Assembly: GCA_016871275.1 (NCBI GenBank)
Contig: VFZG01000006.1
Location: 1-64,000, forward strand
Source: Acidimicrobiia bacterium
Lineage (GTDB): Bacteria; Acidobacteriota; Vicinamibacteria; Vicinamibacterales; UBA2999
DNA: 64,000 nt
Reading direction: 5' to 3'
The position numbers and the translations under genes are program-made. The notes under the pieces were generated by a model that saw only the letters and a program-made list of their open reading frames with translations, did not search any database and was not told the origin of the DNA. Shown piece by piece: positions 8,325 through 19,100 of this stretch. Numbering within the stretch: position 1 is the stretch's first letter; every line of letters begins with the position of its first letter.

Positions 8325-9584
8325 ATGCACCTCAATCGCAAGGCCGTAGCACTCATCTTCGTCGCCGGTCTGGGCGCCGGGCTCGCCGCCTCCGCTCGCA
8401 GTAATCAAGCCGAGCTACGGCGTGACGTCGCCGGAGCTGCCTATGGCAGCGAAGGCGGGCAGCGCGGCGGGGGCACTGGCAGCGCCCCAGGGCAGGAGTG
8501 CCCGCCGGGTACCACCGAGGTGCGGCCGGGGAATTGCCAGGCGCCCGGTGAGGCGCCGCCAAGCATTCTCGACTACCGCCCGCGCAGCACGCTGGTCACC
8601 GCCGAACATCCGGTGCCGAAGGCCAAGTTCCCTGCAGTGGACGTGCACGGCCACCCGGGTGCGCTGACCACACCGGATCAGATCAACCGCATGGTCTCGA
8701 TCATGGATTCGCTCAATCTCAAGGTGATGCTGGTCGCCGAAAACGTGTCTGGCGATCGGCTGACCCGGACGCTTGGCGCCATCAACGCTTCGCCGCACAA
8801 AGATCGCTTCCGGGTGCTGGCCGGGGTGAGCTTCAGCGGCGTCGGACCCGGCTGGGGCGCCAAGGCGGCGCAGCAGCTCGAAGCGGACCTCAAGGCCGGC
8901 GCGATTGGCGTGGGCGAAGTGCCCAAGTCGTTCGGCCTTCGCACCACCAAGCCAGATGGCTCGCGGCTGCAGGTCGACGATCCCGAGCTCGATCCGCTGT
9001 GGGCCGCGTTTGCGCGCCTCGATGTGCCGGCGTTCATCCACACGGCAGAGCCGCAGGAGTTCTTCCAGCCGCTCGACTACAAGAACGAGCGCTGGCTCGA
9101 GCTGGCGTTGTTCCCGGATCGCCGCGTTAACCAGCCCGGGCAGGTGACGTTTGAGCAGTTGATGACGGAACGTAATCACCTGTTCCGCAAGCATCCCAAA
9201 ACGCGGTTCGTTGCGGCACATTTCGGGTGGCACGCCAACGATCTGGCGCGGCTCGGGAAGATGCTCGATGAGTTCCCGAACGTCACGGTGGAAGCCGGCG
9301 CGATCCTCTACGACCTCGGACGCCAGCCGCGCGCCGCGCGCGAGTTCTTCGTCAAGTACCAGGACCGGATCATGTTCGGCAAGGATTCCTTCCAGCCCGA
9401 TGAGTATCCGCTCTACTGGCGCGTGTTCGAAACCGCGGACGAGTACTTCGACTACTACCGCGACTACCACGCCACCTGGAAGATGTACGGCATGGCACTG
9501 CCGGACGAGGTGCTGAAGAAGGTGTATTACAAGAACGCGCTACGGGTGTTCAAGGGAATGCCGACCGCCGGCTGGCCGCAATAG
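8325..9584 (+). CDS. Secreted amidohydrolase family 2 protein
   Basis: Protein of 419 aa with a signal peptide (residues about 1-23, VALIFVAGLGAGLAAS). A Gly/Pro-rich low-complexity stretch (about 38-80) precedes the TIM-barrel hydrolase. Metal-binding candidates are H108-x-H110 in VDVHGHPG, the histidine in FIHTAEP, the histidines in AAHFGWHAND and the aspartate in FGKDSF. The fold matches the amidohydrolase-2 / 2-pyrone-4,6-dicarboxylate lactonase group, which hydrolyses or decarboxylates aromatic-derived acids. Export is expected from the signal peptide. It is followed by a convergent tannase-family gene, consistent with plant-phenolic degradation. The real substrate is not visible. Confidence 0.82.
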   Translation: MHLNRKAVALIFVAGLGAGLAASARSNQAELRRDVAGAAYGSEGGQRGGGTGSAPGQECPPGTTEVRPGNCQAPGEAPPSILDYRPRSTLVTAEHPVPKAKFPAVDVHGHPGALTTPDQINRMVSIMDSLNLKVMLVAENVSGDRLTRTLGAINASPHKDRFRVLAGVSFSGVGPGWGAKAAQQLEADLKAGAIGVGEVPKSFGLRTTKPDGSRLQVDDPELDPLWAAFARLDVPAFIHTAEPQEFFQPLDYKNERWLELALFPDRRVNQPGQVTFEQLMTERNHLFRKHPKTRFVAAHFGWHANDLARLGKMLDEFPNVTVEAGAILYDLGRQPRAAREFFVKYQDRIMFGKDSFQPDEYPLYWRVFETADEYFDYYRDYHATWKMYGMALPDEVLKKVYYKNALRVFKGMPTAGWPQ

Positions 9585-9624
9585 CATCGCGGGACCAAGC
9601 GGTCGCCAGCGGCGGCCGGCGTGG

Positions 9625-11106
9625 TCAAGGCCTGCAGACGAAGTTCGCTTCGTCGTCTATCGAGCCGCTGCCCTTGTAAACCGCGCGCCTCGGATACGCG
9701 CACAGCGGCCGGGTGCGAATCGTTTTGCCAGCCTGCAGCTTGCTGGCCACGACGCGATCCGGCGCGGCGCCGTTCTCCACCCACGTATCGAGCACGGAGT
9801 ACCAGTCAACGCGATCGGGCCCCGGTCCCCCGGCGCAGTGCGCCACGCCCGGCATCATGAACAGGCGCGTGAAGTCGGCGGCCTTGGGATCGCGCGCCAT
9901 CACCGCTTCGAAATACTGCGTCGTGGCATTGGCACTCAACGCCGCATCTGACCAGCCGTGATACAGCACGAGCTTGCCGCCGCGGGCCTTGAACGCATCC
10001 AGGTTCGGGTCGGTGGCGTTAAGGATGGCTGCCGCTTGCGCGGAGTCGCGCTGGAAGTTCGCAAAGTCGTACTTGAGGTAGTCCCACGACGGATCGTTGA
10101 AGATGAAGTTCTTGAAGAGCTGCGTGCCGAAGCCGAATCGCAGGCTGGGCGCCTGGTAGGCGACCATCAACATCGAATTGACGCCGTTGATCCACAACGG
10201 CCAGCCGCCGGCAACGTCGCCCTCGCCGCCAAACGGCTGCGACGGATAGACCACCGAGCCGTCGGGCAGTCGTTTTTCGCCATAGATGACCGACAGCGCC
10301 TTCCGTTGTTGATCCGACAGGCCGGTCAGCGATGACACAGCCAGCTTGCAGGCGCGCGGGTCTTCCATCAGTCCGTCGGTGACGCCGTCCAGCGCGTCGC
10401 ACGCCGCGACGATCTGGGATTCCACGCTCTTCAGCGTCTCCGCTGGGAACACCGGCTTCGACACGCTGGCCGCGTCGGGGAACGCCGCCTTGATGTCCAT
10501 GACGAATTGGGCCGCGATCCCGGTGAAGTCGTAGGCCGGCGCGCCGGCGACAATGCCATCGAAGTCCGCCGGATAGCGCTGCGCCGCCATCAACGCCTGG
10601 CGGCCGCCGTTGGAACAGCCGTTGAAATACGACCGCGACGGCGGCGCATGGTAGTGCGCGCGAATAATCGCCTTCGACGCTTCCGCGACGCGATGCACCG
10701 CGGCGTGACCGAAGTTGAGCTGGCGCTCGATGTTGTTGAGGGCCCACGAGGCGTCGACGGTGCGGCCGTCGTGGCCCGTATCGGTGCCGGCGGTGGCGTA
10801 ACCAACATTCACGGAGGAGATCGCCTGATTGTCGATGCCTGCGACGAACCCGCCGCCGCCACCCAGCATGAACTTGCGGTTCCACTGCTCGGGCAGCAGC
10901 AGGATGAACCGGATCTCGCGGCCGACGGTGCCGCTCACTTTGCAGTGCGGCGCGCGCACCGCGCCGGTCTGGGCGGCCGCGACGGCGGTCGCGTCGGTAA
11001 TCGTGATGTCGGGAAGTTGCAGCGCCTTCAGTGCGGCGCACTCAGCAGGCGCGGGCAGGCCGGCTACGGCCTGCCCTGCCATCAGTAACGCGAGAACCGC
11101 GCTCAC
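9625..11106 (-). CDS. Tannase/feruloyl esterase family protein, secreted
   Basis: Alpha/beta hydrolase of 493 aa with a hydrophobic signal (VLALLMAGQAVAG). The nucleophile elbow is YFNGCSNGGRQALM (Ser in GCSNGG). The acid and base candidates are the aspartate in YHGWSDAALS and the histidine in GVAHCAGGPGPD. The cysteines beside the serine and the histidine form the cysteine bridge typical of tannases and feruloyl esterases. The family hydrolyses ester bonds of plant phenolics such as gallates and ferulates. Start is GTG at 11106, ten nt after the stop of the upstream cytochrome c-like gene, so the two are probably co-transcribed. Confidence 0.88.
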   Translation of the reverse strand: MSAVLALLMAGQAVAGLPAPAECAALKALQLPDITITDATAVAAAQTGAVRAPHCKVSGTVGREIRFILLLPEQWNRKFMLGGGGGFVAGIDNQAISSVNVGYATAGTDTGHDGRTVDASWALNNIERQLNFGHAAVHRVAEASKAIIRAHYHAPPSRSYFNGCSNGGRQALMAAQRYPADFDGIVAGAPAYDFTGIAAQFVMDIKAAFPDAASVSKPVFPAETLKSVESQIVAACDALDGVTDGLMEDPRACKLAVSSLTGLSDQQRKALSVIYGEKRLPDGSVVYPSQPFGGEGDVAGGWPLWINGVNSMLMVAYQAPSLRFGFGTQLFKNFIFNDPSWDYLKYDFANFQRDSAQAAAILNATDPNLDAFKARGGKLVLYHGWSDAALSANATTQYFEAVMARDPKAADFTRLFMMPGVAHCAGGPGPDRVDWYSVLDTWVENGAAPDRVVASKLQAGKTIRTRPLCAYPRRAVYKGSGSIDDEANFVCRP

Positions 11107-11116
11107 TGCTGTACGG

Positions 11117-12565
11117 TTACTGCTGCTGTTGCGCGGACGTGCTGGGGGGCGGCGGCAGGTAGAAGGTGATGCTGGTGTACATCATCTCCTCCCACGTCTG
11201 GTCGCCCCACGTCACCTGCTTGGTGGCATCCGGGTTCGACTTGTTCGCCGCGGAGTTGTCGTACCACGCCTTGGCGAGGAGCTTGGTCCCGGCCGGCACC
11301 TTCCACGGCTGCTCGAACACGTATTCGTGCTGCCAGTTGAAGTCGTACTTGGGCACCGACAGGATGACTTCCGTACGGCCGTCAGGATAGGTCGCCTCGT
11401 AGTGCCAGCCGATGCCGCGGACGTGAGTGTGCGGGATCATGCTGTAAATCACGGTGTCGCGATTGAACGTCATGGTGTTCTCGACCAGGTGGTTGGTCGC
11501 GCCCGGCGGAATCGAGAGCGACGCGTTGATCAACGCCATGGTGTTGAGGATCGTCTTGGGCGTGGTCTTCGCGAACTTCAGACCGATCTTCGAACGATCC
11601 GTGCTCGCCTTGCCGTAGGTGGTGTAGTGCATCTGGAAAATGAGCGAGTAGCCCTTCGGAATGCGCATGCCCATCCCCTCGGGGAAGTGACGGATCGATC
11701 CGCCCGGCGAGAAGCCGCCCATGCCCTGCGCCATGCCCTGCGGGCGCGGCCGATAGTTGGGACCCGGATCCTTGCGCTGATCCGGCGGCAACGGACGTCC
11801 GCCCTCTTCGCCGGCGGGAATCTGGGTGCAGCACGCAAACTCGAACGGCGGCACCGGCCGCGGCGCCGCGTTCGCAGCGCTGGCGGGCGCGCCACCGAGC
11901 ATCCGCTGGAGCATCATCTGCTGCTGCCGCTTCGACTGCGCCTCAGCCACGTCCTTCGGCGCCAGCAAGTAGAGCAGCAGGTGGTGCACGGCCTGGCGAT
12001 CGCCAGGCCGAATCTCCCAGTCGGTGATGTAGCGGTCCTCGGCGAAGTTAGCCGGGACGACCAGGTACTGGTAGGGAATCTCGCCGGTGGCAGGAATGGG
12101 ATAGTCCTCCTGCATCGACAGCACCGCGTCGGGCGTGCCGATGTTCCACTCGTCGGTGTAGACGGGCGCAGCCGGCAAATCCGCGGCCTTGCCCTCTGGC
12201 GCACCAGCCGCGACCCACTTGGCAATCGTCTGTTTGTCGGCGTCGCTCAGCCTACGCGCGCCCACGAACGTGCCGTGCTTGGGATCAGCGTGCCACGGTG
12301 GCATGGTCCCATCGGCCACCTTGCCGGCGATCGACTTCGCCCACGGCCGCGACTCTTTGTAGGTCAGCAGCGACATCGGCGCAATGTCACCAGGGCGGTG
12401 GCACGACGTGCAGTTGGCGAAAAAGATCGGCGCGACGTCCTTGTTGAACGTCGGCGCGGCGGACGCGCCTGCCTGTTCGGCCTGAACCGTGCTGCCCGAC
12501 CACACCACGGCCGCCACGAGCGCGACGGCCGCAAAAGCGATGTACCTCTTCATCCCAAGTCTCAT
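11117..12565 (-). CDS. Periplasmic cytochrome c / copper monooxygenase-like protein
   Basis: Exported protein of 482 aa. After a signal peptide (YIAFAAVALVAAVV) comes one haem c site, NCTSCHRPGDIAPMSLL (CxxCH), and MPPWHAD, which may supply the distal ligand. The remainder resembles the copper type II ascorbate-dependent monooxygenase C-terminal fold, with histidines in AVHHLLLYL and IPHTHVRG. Such proteins are abundant in Acidobacteriota and are annotated variously; the reaction is unknown. GAGGA lies just upstream of the ATG at 12565. A short fragment of a related cytochrome domain is found at 53510-53656. Confidence 0.78.
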   Translation of the reverse strand: MRLGMKRYIAFAAVALVAAVVWSGSTVQAEQAGASAAPTFNKDVAPIFFANCTSCHRPGDIAPMSLLTYKESRPWAKSIAGKVADGTMPPWHADPKHGTFVGARRLSDADKQTIAKWVAAGAPEGKAADLPAAPVYTDEWNIGTPDAVLSMQEDYPIPATGEIPYQYLVVPANFAEDRYITDWEIRPGDRQAVHHLLLYLLAPKDVAEAQSKRQQQMMLQRMLGGAPASAANAAPRPVPPFEFACCTQIPAGEEGGRPLPPDQRKDPGPNYRPRPQGMAQGMGGFSPGGSIRHFPEGMGMRIPKGYSLIFQMHYTTYGKASTDRSKIGLKFAKTTPKTILNTMALINASLSIPPGATNHLVENTMTFNRDTVIYSMIPHTHVRGIGWHYEATYPDGRTEVILSVPKYDFNWQHEYVFEQPWKVPAGTKLLAKAWYDNSAANKSNPDATKQVTWGDQTWEEMMYTSITFYLPPPPSTSAQQQQ

Positions 12566-12616
12566 AAGGTCCTCAGACGACGGGTGGGTCGTACCCGTTG
12601 CGGCTATCGGTAGATT

Positions 12617-13756
12617 CTACCGCTGATCCAGGGGAATCCAGGTTTGCGGATAGGCCGGCCCGGTATAGTCCGCCCGGGGCCGAATCAGGCGATTATTGGC
12701 CAATTGTTCGAGTACATGCGCCGTCCAGCCGCTGACCCGGCTGACCGCGAAAATCGGCGTGTACAGGTCGATGGCGATGCCCATCGTGTAGTAGGTGGAC
12801 GCCGAGTAGAAGTCGACGTTCGGAAAGAGCTTCTTTTCGCCCTTCACCAACGCCTCGATTCGCTCGCTCATCTCGAACCACCTGGTATTGCCGGCCTTCT
12901 GGCCAAGCTCCTTGGACATCCTGCGCAGGTGCGTGGCGCGCGGGTCCTCGGTGTTGTAGACGCGATGCCCGAAGCCGGAGATCTTCTCTTTGCGGGCGAA
13001 CTTGCCCTTGACCAACGCGTCGATGCGCTCGGCCGGCGCATCCTGTCCGATTTCAATCAGCATCTTCATCACTTCGGCGTTGGCGCCGCCGTGCAGCGGG
13101 CCCTTCAACGTGCCGATGCCCGCGACAATTGCCGAGTGCATGTCGGTCAGCGTCGCCGCCGCGACGCGCGCGGCGAAGGTGGACGCGTTCAGCTCGTGGT
13201 CGGCGTGCAGCGTCAGCGCAATGTCCATGGCACGGATTTCGGTGGGGTTCGGGCGCCGGCCGAACAGCATGTAGAGGAAATTCGCTGCGTGCCCAAGCAC
13301 CGGATCGGGCGCAATCGGTCCCCCACCCTCCTGCATGCGGCCCCAGGTCGCGACCAGGCTGGCGATTTGTCCGGTCAGCCGAACGGCCTTGCGATACGAC
13401 GCCGGCGCGGAGTTGTCGTGCGCGTCGGGATCGTAGTGGCCGAGCGCCGAGGTGAGCGTGCGCAGCGCGTCCATGCCATCGGACGGCGGCAGCATCTTCA
13501 TCAGCCGGAGAATCGGCTCGGGCAGCGGGCGCGCAACCGCGAGCTGTGTCTGCAGGTCACCGAGCTCGGCGCGGTTCGGCAGCCGGCCGTGCCACAGCAG
13601 GTAGCACGTCTCCTCGAAGGTCGCGTTCCTCGCCAGGTCGTGGATGTCGTGCCCGCAGTACGCCAGCACGCCGCGATCGCCGTCCAGGAAGCAAATGCGT
13701 GAAGACGTCGCGACGACATCTTCCAGACCGCCTTTCGGCTTTTCAACTGTGGACAT
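12617..13756 (-). CDS. Citrate synthase (citrate/2-methylcitrate synthase family)
   Basis: Condenses acetyl-CoA with oxaloacetate, or propionyl-CoA in methylcitrate forms. The 379-aa protein is of the short bacterial type. Key blocks are LHADHELNASTFAARV (catalytic His), GPLHGGANAEVMKML and KISGFGHRVYNTEDPRATHL (active-site His and Arg), with the aspartate near IDLYTPIFAVSRVSGW. The N-terminus EDVVATSSRICFLDGDRGVLAYCGHDI is typical of this clade. The gene is monocistronic and divergent from the NTF2-like gene, with only 20 nt between the starts. Citrate versus methylcitrate activity cannot be decided from sequence, and no prpB/prpD neighbours are present. Confidence 0.93.
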   Translation of the reverse strand: MSTVEKPKGGLEDVVATSSRICFLDGDRGVLAYCGHDIHDLARNATFEETCYLLWHGRLPNRAELGDLQTQLAVARPLPEPILRLMKMLPPSDGMDALRTLTSALGHYDPDAHDNSAPASYRKAVRLTGQIASLVATWGRMQEGGGPIAPDPVLGHAANFLYMLFGRRPNPTEIRAMDIALTLHADHELNASTFAARVAAATLTDMHSAIVAGIGTLKGPLHGGANAEVMKMLIEIGQDAPAERIDALVKGKFARKEKISGFGHRVYNTEDPRATHLRRMSKELGQKAGNTRWFEMSERIEALVKGEKKLFPNVDFYSASTYYTMGIAIDLYTPIFAVSRVSGWTAHVLEQLANNRLIRPRADYTGPAYPQTWIPLDQR

Positions 13757-13776
13757 ATCGGGATAATTCTATCGCC

Positions 13777-14616
13777 ATGAAGCTGTCCCTCGCGCTGCTC
13801 GTGCTGCTCGCTTCGGCTCCATTCGTGAGGGCGCAGGCGCCGGCCGCGGACCTGGGGAAGGAGGCGTTGATGGCGCTCGATCGCTACCTGGAAACATGGA
13901 ATTCTCGGGATGCGGCGATCTGGGCGACCTCGCTGCACTTTCCGCACGTGCGGCCGGGCCCCGGCGCGTTCGAGATGACGCGATCGCCCGACGAGTACGT
14001 GAAGGGCGTGAATTTCGAACAGACGCTCAAGACCGGCTGGCACCACAGCGAGTGGGTGACGCGCGATGTGCTTCAGGTCAGCGCGGCGAAGATCCACGCA
14101 TCGGGCACCTGGCAGCGTTACACCGCTGATGACAAGCCGCTGGCCGGCAGCGACATCACCTATGTCATTACACGTCAGGGCAATCGCTGGGGCGTGCAGG
14201 CGCGCTTCGCGGCCGGCGTCAATGGCGCCTCCGAAGCGATTCGCGCCAGCAACAGCACGGCAGCCATGAACGCCGTGGCCGCGTTCTTCGATGCGTGGAA
14301 TTCCCACGATCAGGAGCGCCTCGCCGCTGCCATTCACTATCCACACGTGCGCCTTGCCGATGGCGCTGTCGAGACCTGGCGCGCCGCGCGGGACTACCTC
14401 ACCGGACCGGAACCCGGACGACAGCGCACGTGGTATCGCACCCGGCTCGATTCGTCGAAGGTGGTGCAGGCCACTGCGACCGGCGTCAACATCGTGGTCG
14501 CATTCAGCCGCCTTGCCCGCGACGGTCGCGTGCTGTCGAGCGATGAAGGCCTGTTTCTCTGCATCGATCGCAACGGTAGCTGGCGAGTCCAGGCGCGATC
14601 GACGATGGGCTCGTAG
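13777..14616 (+). CDS. Secreted protein with two tandem NTF2/SnoaL-like domains
   Basis: 279 aa with a signal peptide (LSLALLVLLASAPFVRAQA). Two related segments of about 125 residues follow. Each starts with a helix and WNS motif (YLETWNSRDAAIW; FFDAWNSHDQERL), continues with HFPHVR or HYPHVR and ends in RWGVQAR or SWRVQAR. This internal duplication is characteristic of cone-shaped NTF2-like folds, which bind small molecules or catalyse isomerisations. No catalytic residue pattern is clear. The longer open frame upstream is antisense to citrate synthase. Function unknown. Confidence 0.7.
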   Translation: MKLSLALLVLLASAPFVRAQAPAADLGKEALMALDRYLETWNSRDAAIWATSLHFPHVRPGPGAFEMTRSPDEYVKGVNFEQTLKTGWHHSEWVTRDVLQVSAAKIHASGTWQRYTADDKPLAGSDITYVITRQGNRWGVQARFAAGVNGASEAIRASNSTAAMNAVAAFFDAWNSHDQERLAAAIHYPHVRLADGAVETWRAARDYLTGPEPGRQRTWYRTRLDSSKVVQATATGVNIVVAFSRLARDGRVLSSDEGLFLCIDRNGSWRVQARSTMGS

Positions 14617-14668
14617 CGGGCGTCACACCGTCCGTCACACCACCGGACTGTGTGCTAGCGTTCTACAG

Positions 14669-16090
14669 ATGCGCCGACTGACCCTGTTGTGCCTGGTGTC
14701 CGTGCTTGCTGTGCCTGCGGCCTTGGTGGTCGGTGCTGAGCCACCGCTGGCCTGGCCACAGTTCCGCGGTCCGCAGGGCGGAGGCATCCTCGCCGACGGC
14801 ACGCTGCCCAGCTCGTGGGACACGAAGCGGAACGTGGCGTGGAGCGTCGAGGTGAAAGGCCGTGGCTGGTCGTCGCCGGTCGCGTGGGAAGGCACCGTCT
14901 TCGTGACGTCTGCGATCAGCCCCGGCGCGTTCAAGGCGCCATCTGCCGGCATCTTCGGCAACGACTACGCCGCCGCACTTGCCAAGCAGGGGCTGTCGGA
15001 TGACGAGGTCACCAAGAGAGTGGTGTCGCGGGACATCGAACTGACCAGCGAGAGCGGCGAGATCCGCTATATGGTCTACGCGTTCGATGCGCGCAACGGG
15101 CAGTTGAAGTGGGAACGCGAAGCGCACCAGGGCGCGCCGTTCGGCGGACGCCACCGCAAGAACACGTTTGCATCCGAGACGCCGGCCACCGACGGCGAGC
15201 GGCTCTACGCCTACTTCGGCAACGTCGGGCTGTTTGCCTACTCGCTGGACGGCAAGCTGTCGTGGAGCGTGAAGAGCGATCCTCAGCCGGTCTACCTGGA
15301 CTTCGGCACCGCGGCGTCGCCGGTCGTGCACGACGGCCGCGTCTTCATCGTCCACGACAACGACGGCCAGTCGTTCGCGGCCGCGTTTGACGCCAGGACC
15401 GGCACGCCGCTGTGGCGCGTCGAGCGCGACCTGCCGGCGGGCGGCGTAAAGTCAGGATGGTCGTCGCCGTTTGTCTGGCAGAACGATCGGCGTACCGAAT
15501 TGATCGTCATCGGCAGGCAGCACGCGATTTCGTACGATCCGCAGACGGGCAGCGAGTTGTGGCGCCTGCGTGGACTGACCGGTCAGTCCACGCCAAGCCC
15601 GGTGTCCGCGGACGGACTGCTCTACCTGGCCACCGGTTCGCAGGGCGAGAGCAACCGTCCGGTGTTCGCGGTGAAACCCGGCGCCGACGGCGACATCTCC
15701 CTGGCCAGGGGCGAAGAGAGCATCGCCTTCGTGGCCTGGTTCCATCCGCGCGCGTCGGCCTACACCTCCTCACCGCTCGTTTACCGCGGCCGGATGTACG
15801 TGGTGAACGACAACGGCATCCTCACCGTGTTCGATTCGAAGACCGGCAAGGAAATCTACAAGGCGCGCGCCGGCGGAGCTGGCAATACCTTCTCGGCATC
15901 GCCCTGGGCTGCCGACGGCAAGATCTATCTGTTGAGCGAGGACGGCCACACGTTCGTGATCGAGGCCGGTGATGCGTACAAGGAGCTGTCGAAGAACAGC
16001 CTCGACGAAATGAGCCTGGCCTCGCCGGCGCTCGCGCCGGACACGATCTTCCTGCGAACGCAGACGAGGCTGTATAGAATCGGGAAGTGA
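14669..16090 (+). CDS. Exported PQQ-like beta-propeller protein
   Basis: 473 aa with a signal peptide (TLLCLVSVLAVPAALVVGA) followed by WPQFRGPQGGG and repeated propeller blades with WRV, LWRLRG and VFDSKTGKEIYKA signatures (PQQ-like repeat; BamB-like). No full set of alcohol-dehydrogenase catalytic residues is visible, so a structural or binding role is more likely than quinoprotein catalysis. The ATG at 14669 directly precedes the signal peptide. A paralogue with the same domain order lies at 41011-42729. It converges on the Tricorn-type gene across a perfect inverted repeat. Confidence 0.82.
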   Translation: MRRLTLLCLVSVLAVPAALVVGAEPPLAWPQFRGPQGGGILADGTLPSSWDTKRNVAWSVEVKGRGWSSPVAWEGTVFVTSAISPGAFKAPSAGIFGNDYAAALAKQGLSDDEVTKRVVSRDIELTSESGEIRYMVYAFDARNGQLKWEREAHQGAPFGGRHRKNTFASETPATDGERLYAYFGNVGLFAYSLDGKLSWSVKSDPQPVYLDFGTAASPVVHDGRVFIVHDNDGQSFAAAFDARTGTPLWRVERDLPAGGVKSGWSSPFVWQNDRRTELIVIGRQHAISYDPQTGSELWRLRGLTGQSTPSPVSADGLLYLATGSQGESNRPVFAVKPGADGDISLARGEESIAFVAWFHPRASAYTSSPLVYRGRMYVVNDNGILTVFDSKTGKEIYKARAGGAGNTFSASPWAADGKIYLLSEDGHTFVIEAGDAYKELSKNSLDEMSLASPALAPDTIFLRTQTRLYRIGK

Positions 16091-16102
16091 GAAGGGAGAA
16101 GC

Positions 16103-16151
16103 AGGAAGTGAGAAGCCCTTCTCAGCTCTCACTTCTTACTTCTCACTTCCT
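16103..16151. repeat. Perfect 13-nt inverted repeat between convergent genes
   Basis: AGGAAGTGAGAAG (16103-16115) and its exact complement CTTCTCACTTCCT (16139-16151) flank a 23-nt pyrimidine-rich loop; further GAAGTGAGAAG-like copies touch the ends. The hairpin lies between the convergent PQQ propeller and Tricorn genes and could stop transcription from both sides. The same motif recurs at 39796-39879, so it is also a dispersed repeat. Confidence 0.75.
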
Positions 16152-19100
16152 CATTGCTGCTGGGCCGTCGTGCGGCGGCTGCCCAGCTGCTCCTTCAACA
16201 CGTCGACCGCCTTCATCAACTGCGCGTCGGTGCCGTTGAAGAAATCCGTCGGGGTGTTGTCGATGACGACGTCCGGCGGCACGCCGTAGTTCTCCATGTT
16301 GATGCCTTCGGCGGTCCACACGCCGCTGCCGGGCGTGCGAATCGTCGAGCCGTCCATCAGCGTGTACGAGCCGGTGCCGATCACCGCGCCCATCGTCGCC
16401 ATGCCGACCGTCTTGCCGAGACCCAGCGCCTTGAAGCCGGCCGGGAACATTTCGGCGTCGGACGCTGAGCGCTGGTTCTGCATCACCACCATTGGTCCGT
16501 AGAAGTTCTGCGGCCGTGGTTGCTGAAAGCCGGCGTCGCGGCCCTCGGTGTACTGGTAACGCTTGCCGCCCAGAATCGCCAGCAGCTCCTGGTCAATGCC
16601 GCCGCCACCGTTGAAGCGCTGATCGATGATCAACGCGCGCTTAGTGCGATTGGCGGCGAGATCGAGCTGGAACCGCCGCAATGACGGCGCGTCCATTGCC
16701 CGAATATGGAGGTAGCCGATCTCGCCGTTGCTGGCCTTGGCCACCATCTCGCCGCGATCAGCGACCCAACGTTCGTACTGCAGGTTGCCGAACTCCTGGT
16801 TTGCCACCGGCGTGATGGTCACCGGCCACGCGCCGGTGCGGGTTGGCTGGTCGTTCACGAGGAAGTGGAACTTCTGGCCGAGCGGATAGGTGAAGCGCTG
16901 CCAGTAGTTGTCGGTGGTCTTCAGGTCGCGGTCGTCCAGCGCGACAATGAACTGCCCTTCCTTGATCTTCAGGTAGTCCTTGTCGGCGGGCCCGTCCTTG
17001 TAGATGCGCCCCACCTTGTAATACCCCGACGCATCGGCGACGAGGTCGAAGCCTGGATAGCGCGTCTGCGCCGCGCCGCGGTTGTTGCCGGGGGCCGCGT
17101 TCACACCGGTGTGCGACGCGTTGAGCCGCCCGATCATCATCATCATCATGACGTGCAGCTCCTCGTCATCGACAATGTGATTGAGCAGCGGCTCGTACAA
17201 CGACTTCATTTCGCGCCACGGCGTGCCGTGCATGCTGGCGTCGTAAAAGCGGTTCTTCATGATGCGCCAGCCTTCGTTGAAGACCTGGGCACGCAACGCC
17301 TTGTGATCGATCTCGAGGTTGGCCGTGTAGGTCACGCGCCTGGCGGTCGCGTTCGGACCGGTCAATTCTTCCGGCGCGCCACCGCGGCCCGCACCCCGGC
17401 CACTGCCGGCGGCCGGCCGATCGGCCTGCAGGTTGATCGTCCCGGCAAACAGGCCGTTGCCCGATCGGAAGTACAACGTGCGTCCGTCGCGAGCGAACAC
17501 GAAACCCGGGCCGCCGCCGAATCCGCCGCCCCCGCCGCCACCCTGGTTGCCGCCGTCGGCGTTCTGCGGCGCCCGCGGCACCCGCGTCAGCTGGCCGCTT
17601 TCGGCGTTGACGATGTACATGTCACCGCTATTGCCCGGGCCGCCTCCGGCGGCGGCGCGCTGGCCGATCGTCAGCGCCACAAACGCACCCTCCGGCGCAG
17701 GCGCCAGCGATCCGATCGCGTTGCCCGGCACGGTCAACTGCTTCGCGCGGCGCGCCAGCCCGCTCCAGTCGATCTGCACCACCGGCACGGCATTGCCGCC
17801 GGCATTGCCGCGGCGCCCCTCGGCCTGTGCCGCCAGCCCCTGCGCTTCGTTGTCGATGTCGCGGTTGGCCGGATCGCGGTCGCGATCGCGCAGCGCCAGC
17901 GCCCACAATTCGGTCGACGGCACAAAGCCGCCCTGAGAGGCAATGCCGCTGCTGAACCCTTCGGTGGACGTGAACAGGATGTACTGTCCGTCGGCCGTCC
18001 AGACGGCCTCGTTCTCCGCGTACATCAGCGCATCGTCCGAGATGTGGCGCTCGTCACCGCCGGCGATCGGCATGATGTAGCCGTGCGAGCGCAGGGTGCG
18101 ATCCTGCTTGGTGACCACCAGCCACTTGCTGTCAGGTGAGACGGCCACCGAACCGATCCGGCCGATGTCGTTGCCCGTCACCGTGGCGGTCTTGCCGTCT
18201 TCCACTGAATAGTTGTAGAGCCGCTTGCCGCCGGCGATGTAGAGCAACGATTTCGAATCGGGCGACCAGATCGGCGCGCTCTTCTCGTTATCCAGGTCGG
18301 TGATCTTCTTCGGGGCGCGGCCTTCGGGATCGGAGATCCAGATTTCATCCCGGCCGGAGCGGTCCGATACGAAGGCAATGAACTTGCCGTCGGCCGACCA
18401 CTTCGGGAACTGGCTCCGCGACGCCATGCGGTCGGGATTGACGCGGGTGATGTCGCCGCGATCGGTGGCGATCGTCAGGATCTGCCCGCGCGCCGAAATG
18501 GCGGCGCGCCGGCCGGACGGCGAGATGTCGAACGAGTCGACCTCGTCACTCACCGCGCGGAACTCGATCTCGTTCTCCTTGTCGTCGGTGCCAACCTCGA
18601 TCTTGATTTCGGTGCTCCGGCCAGACGCGACATCGAGCTTCCAGATGCCGAAGTCACCCTCGTAGACGATCGTCTTGCCGTCGCTCGACATCGACGGCCA
18701 GAACAGGCTGCCGTCGGCGTGCTTCGTCACCTGCACCGGCGGCCCGCCCTTCGCCGGCATCTTGTAGATGTTGTTGACGCTGGCGCGCACCTCCGGGCTG
18801 CCCGGCTTGACGTTCTTCTCGTTCGGTAACGGATCGCCGACGAAGTAGATCGCCTCGTCTGCGCCCCACATCGGCCAGTAGCGGTTGTACTGCTCGTCGC
18901 CGAGCAGCTTGGTGTAGGTCTTGGTCGCCAGGTTGGTGACCCAAAGATCGGCGGCGAAGCTGCCGCGATAGTGACGGCGCGACCACGTTGAGGGATGACG
19001 ATTGAAGGCCAGCGACCTGCCGTCGGGCGAGAAGCTGCCCGACCAGCCCCAGTCGGTCGGCAGCGCCTGTTCCTGTCCACCGCTCAGCGCAATGGTGTGC

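Noticed and set aside
16706-18139. Plus-strand open frame of 477 codons
   Set aside because: Antisense to the Tricorn-type gene; no domain, signal peptide or ribosome binding site.
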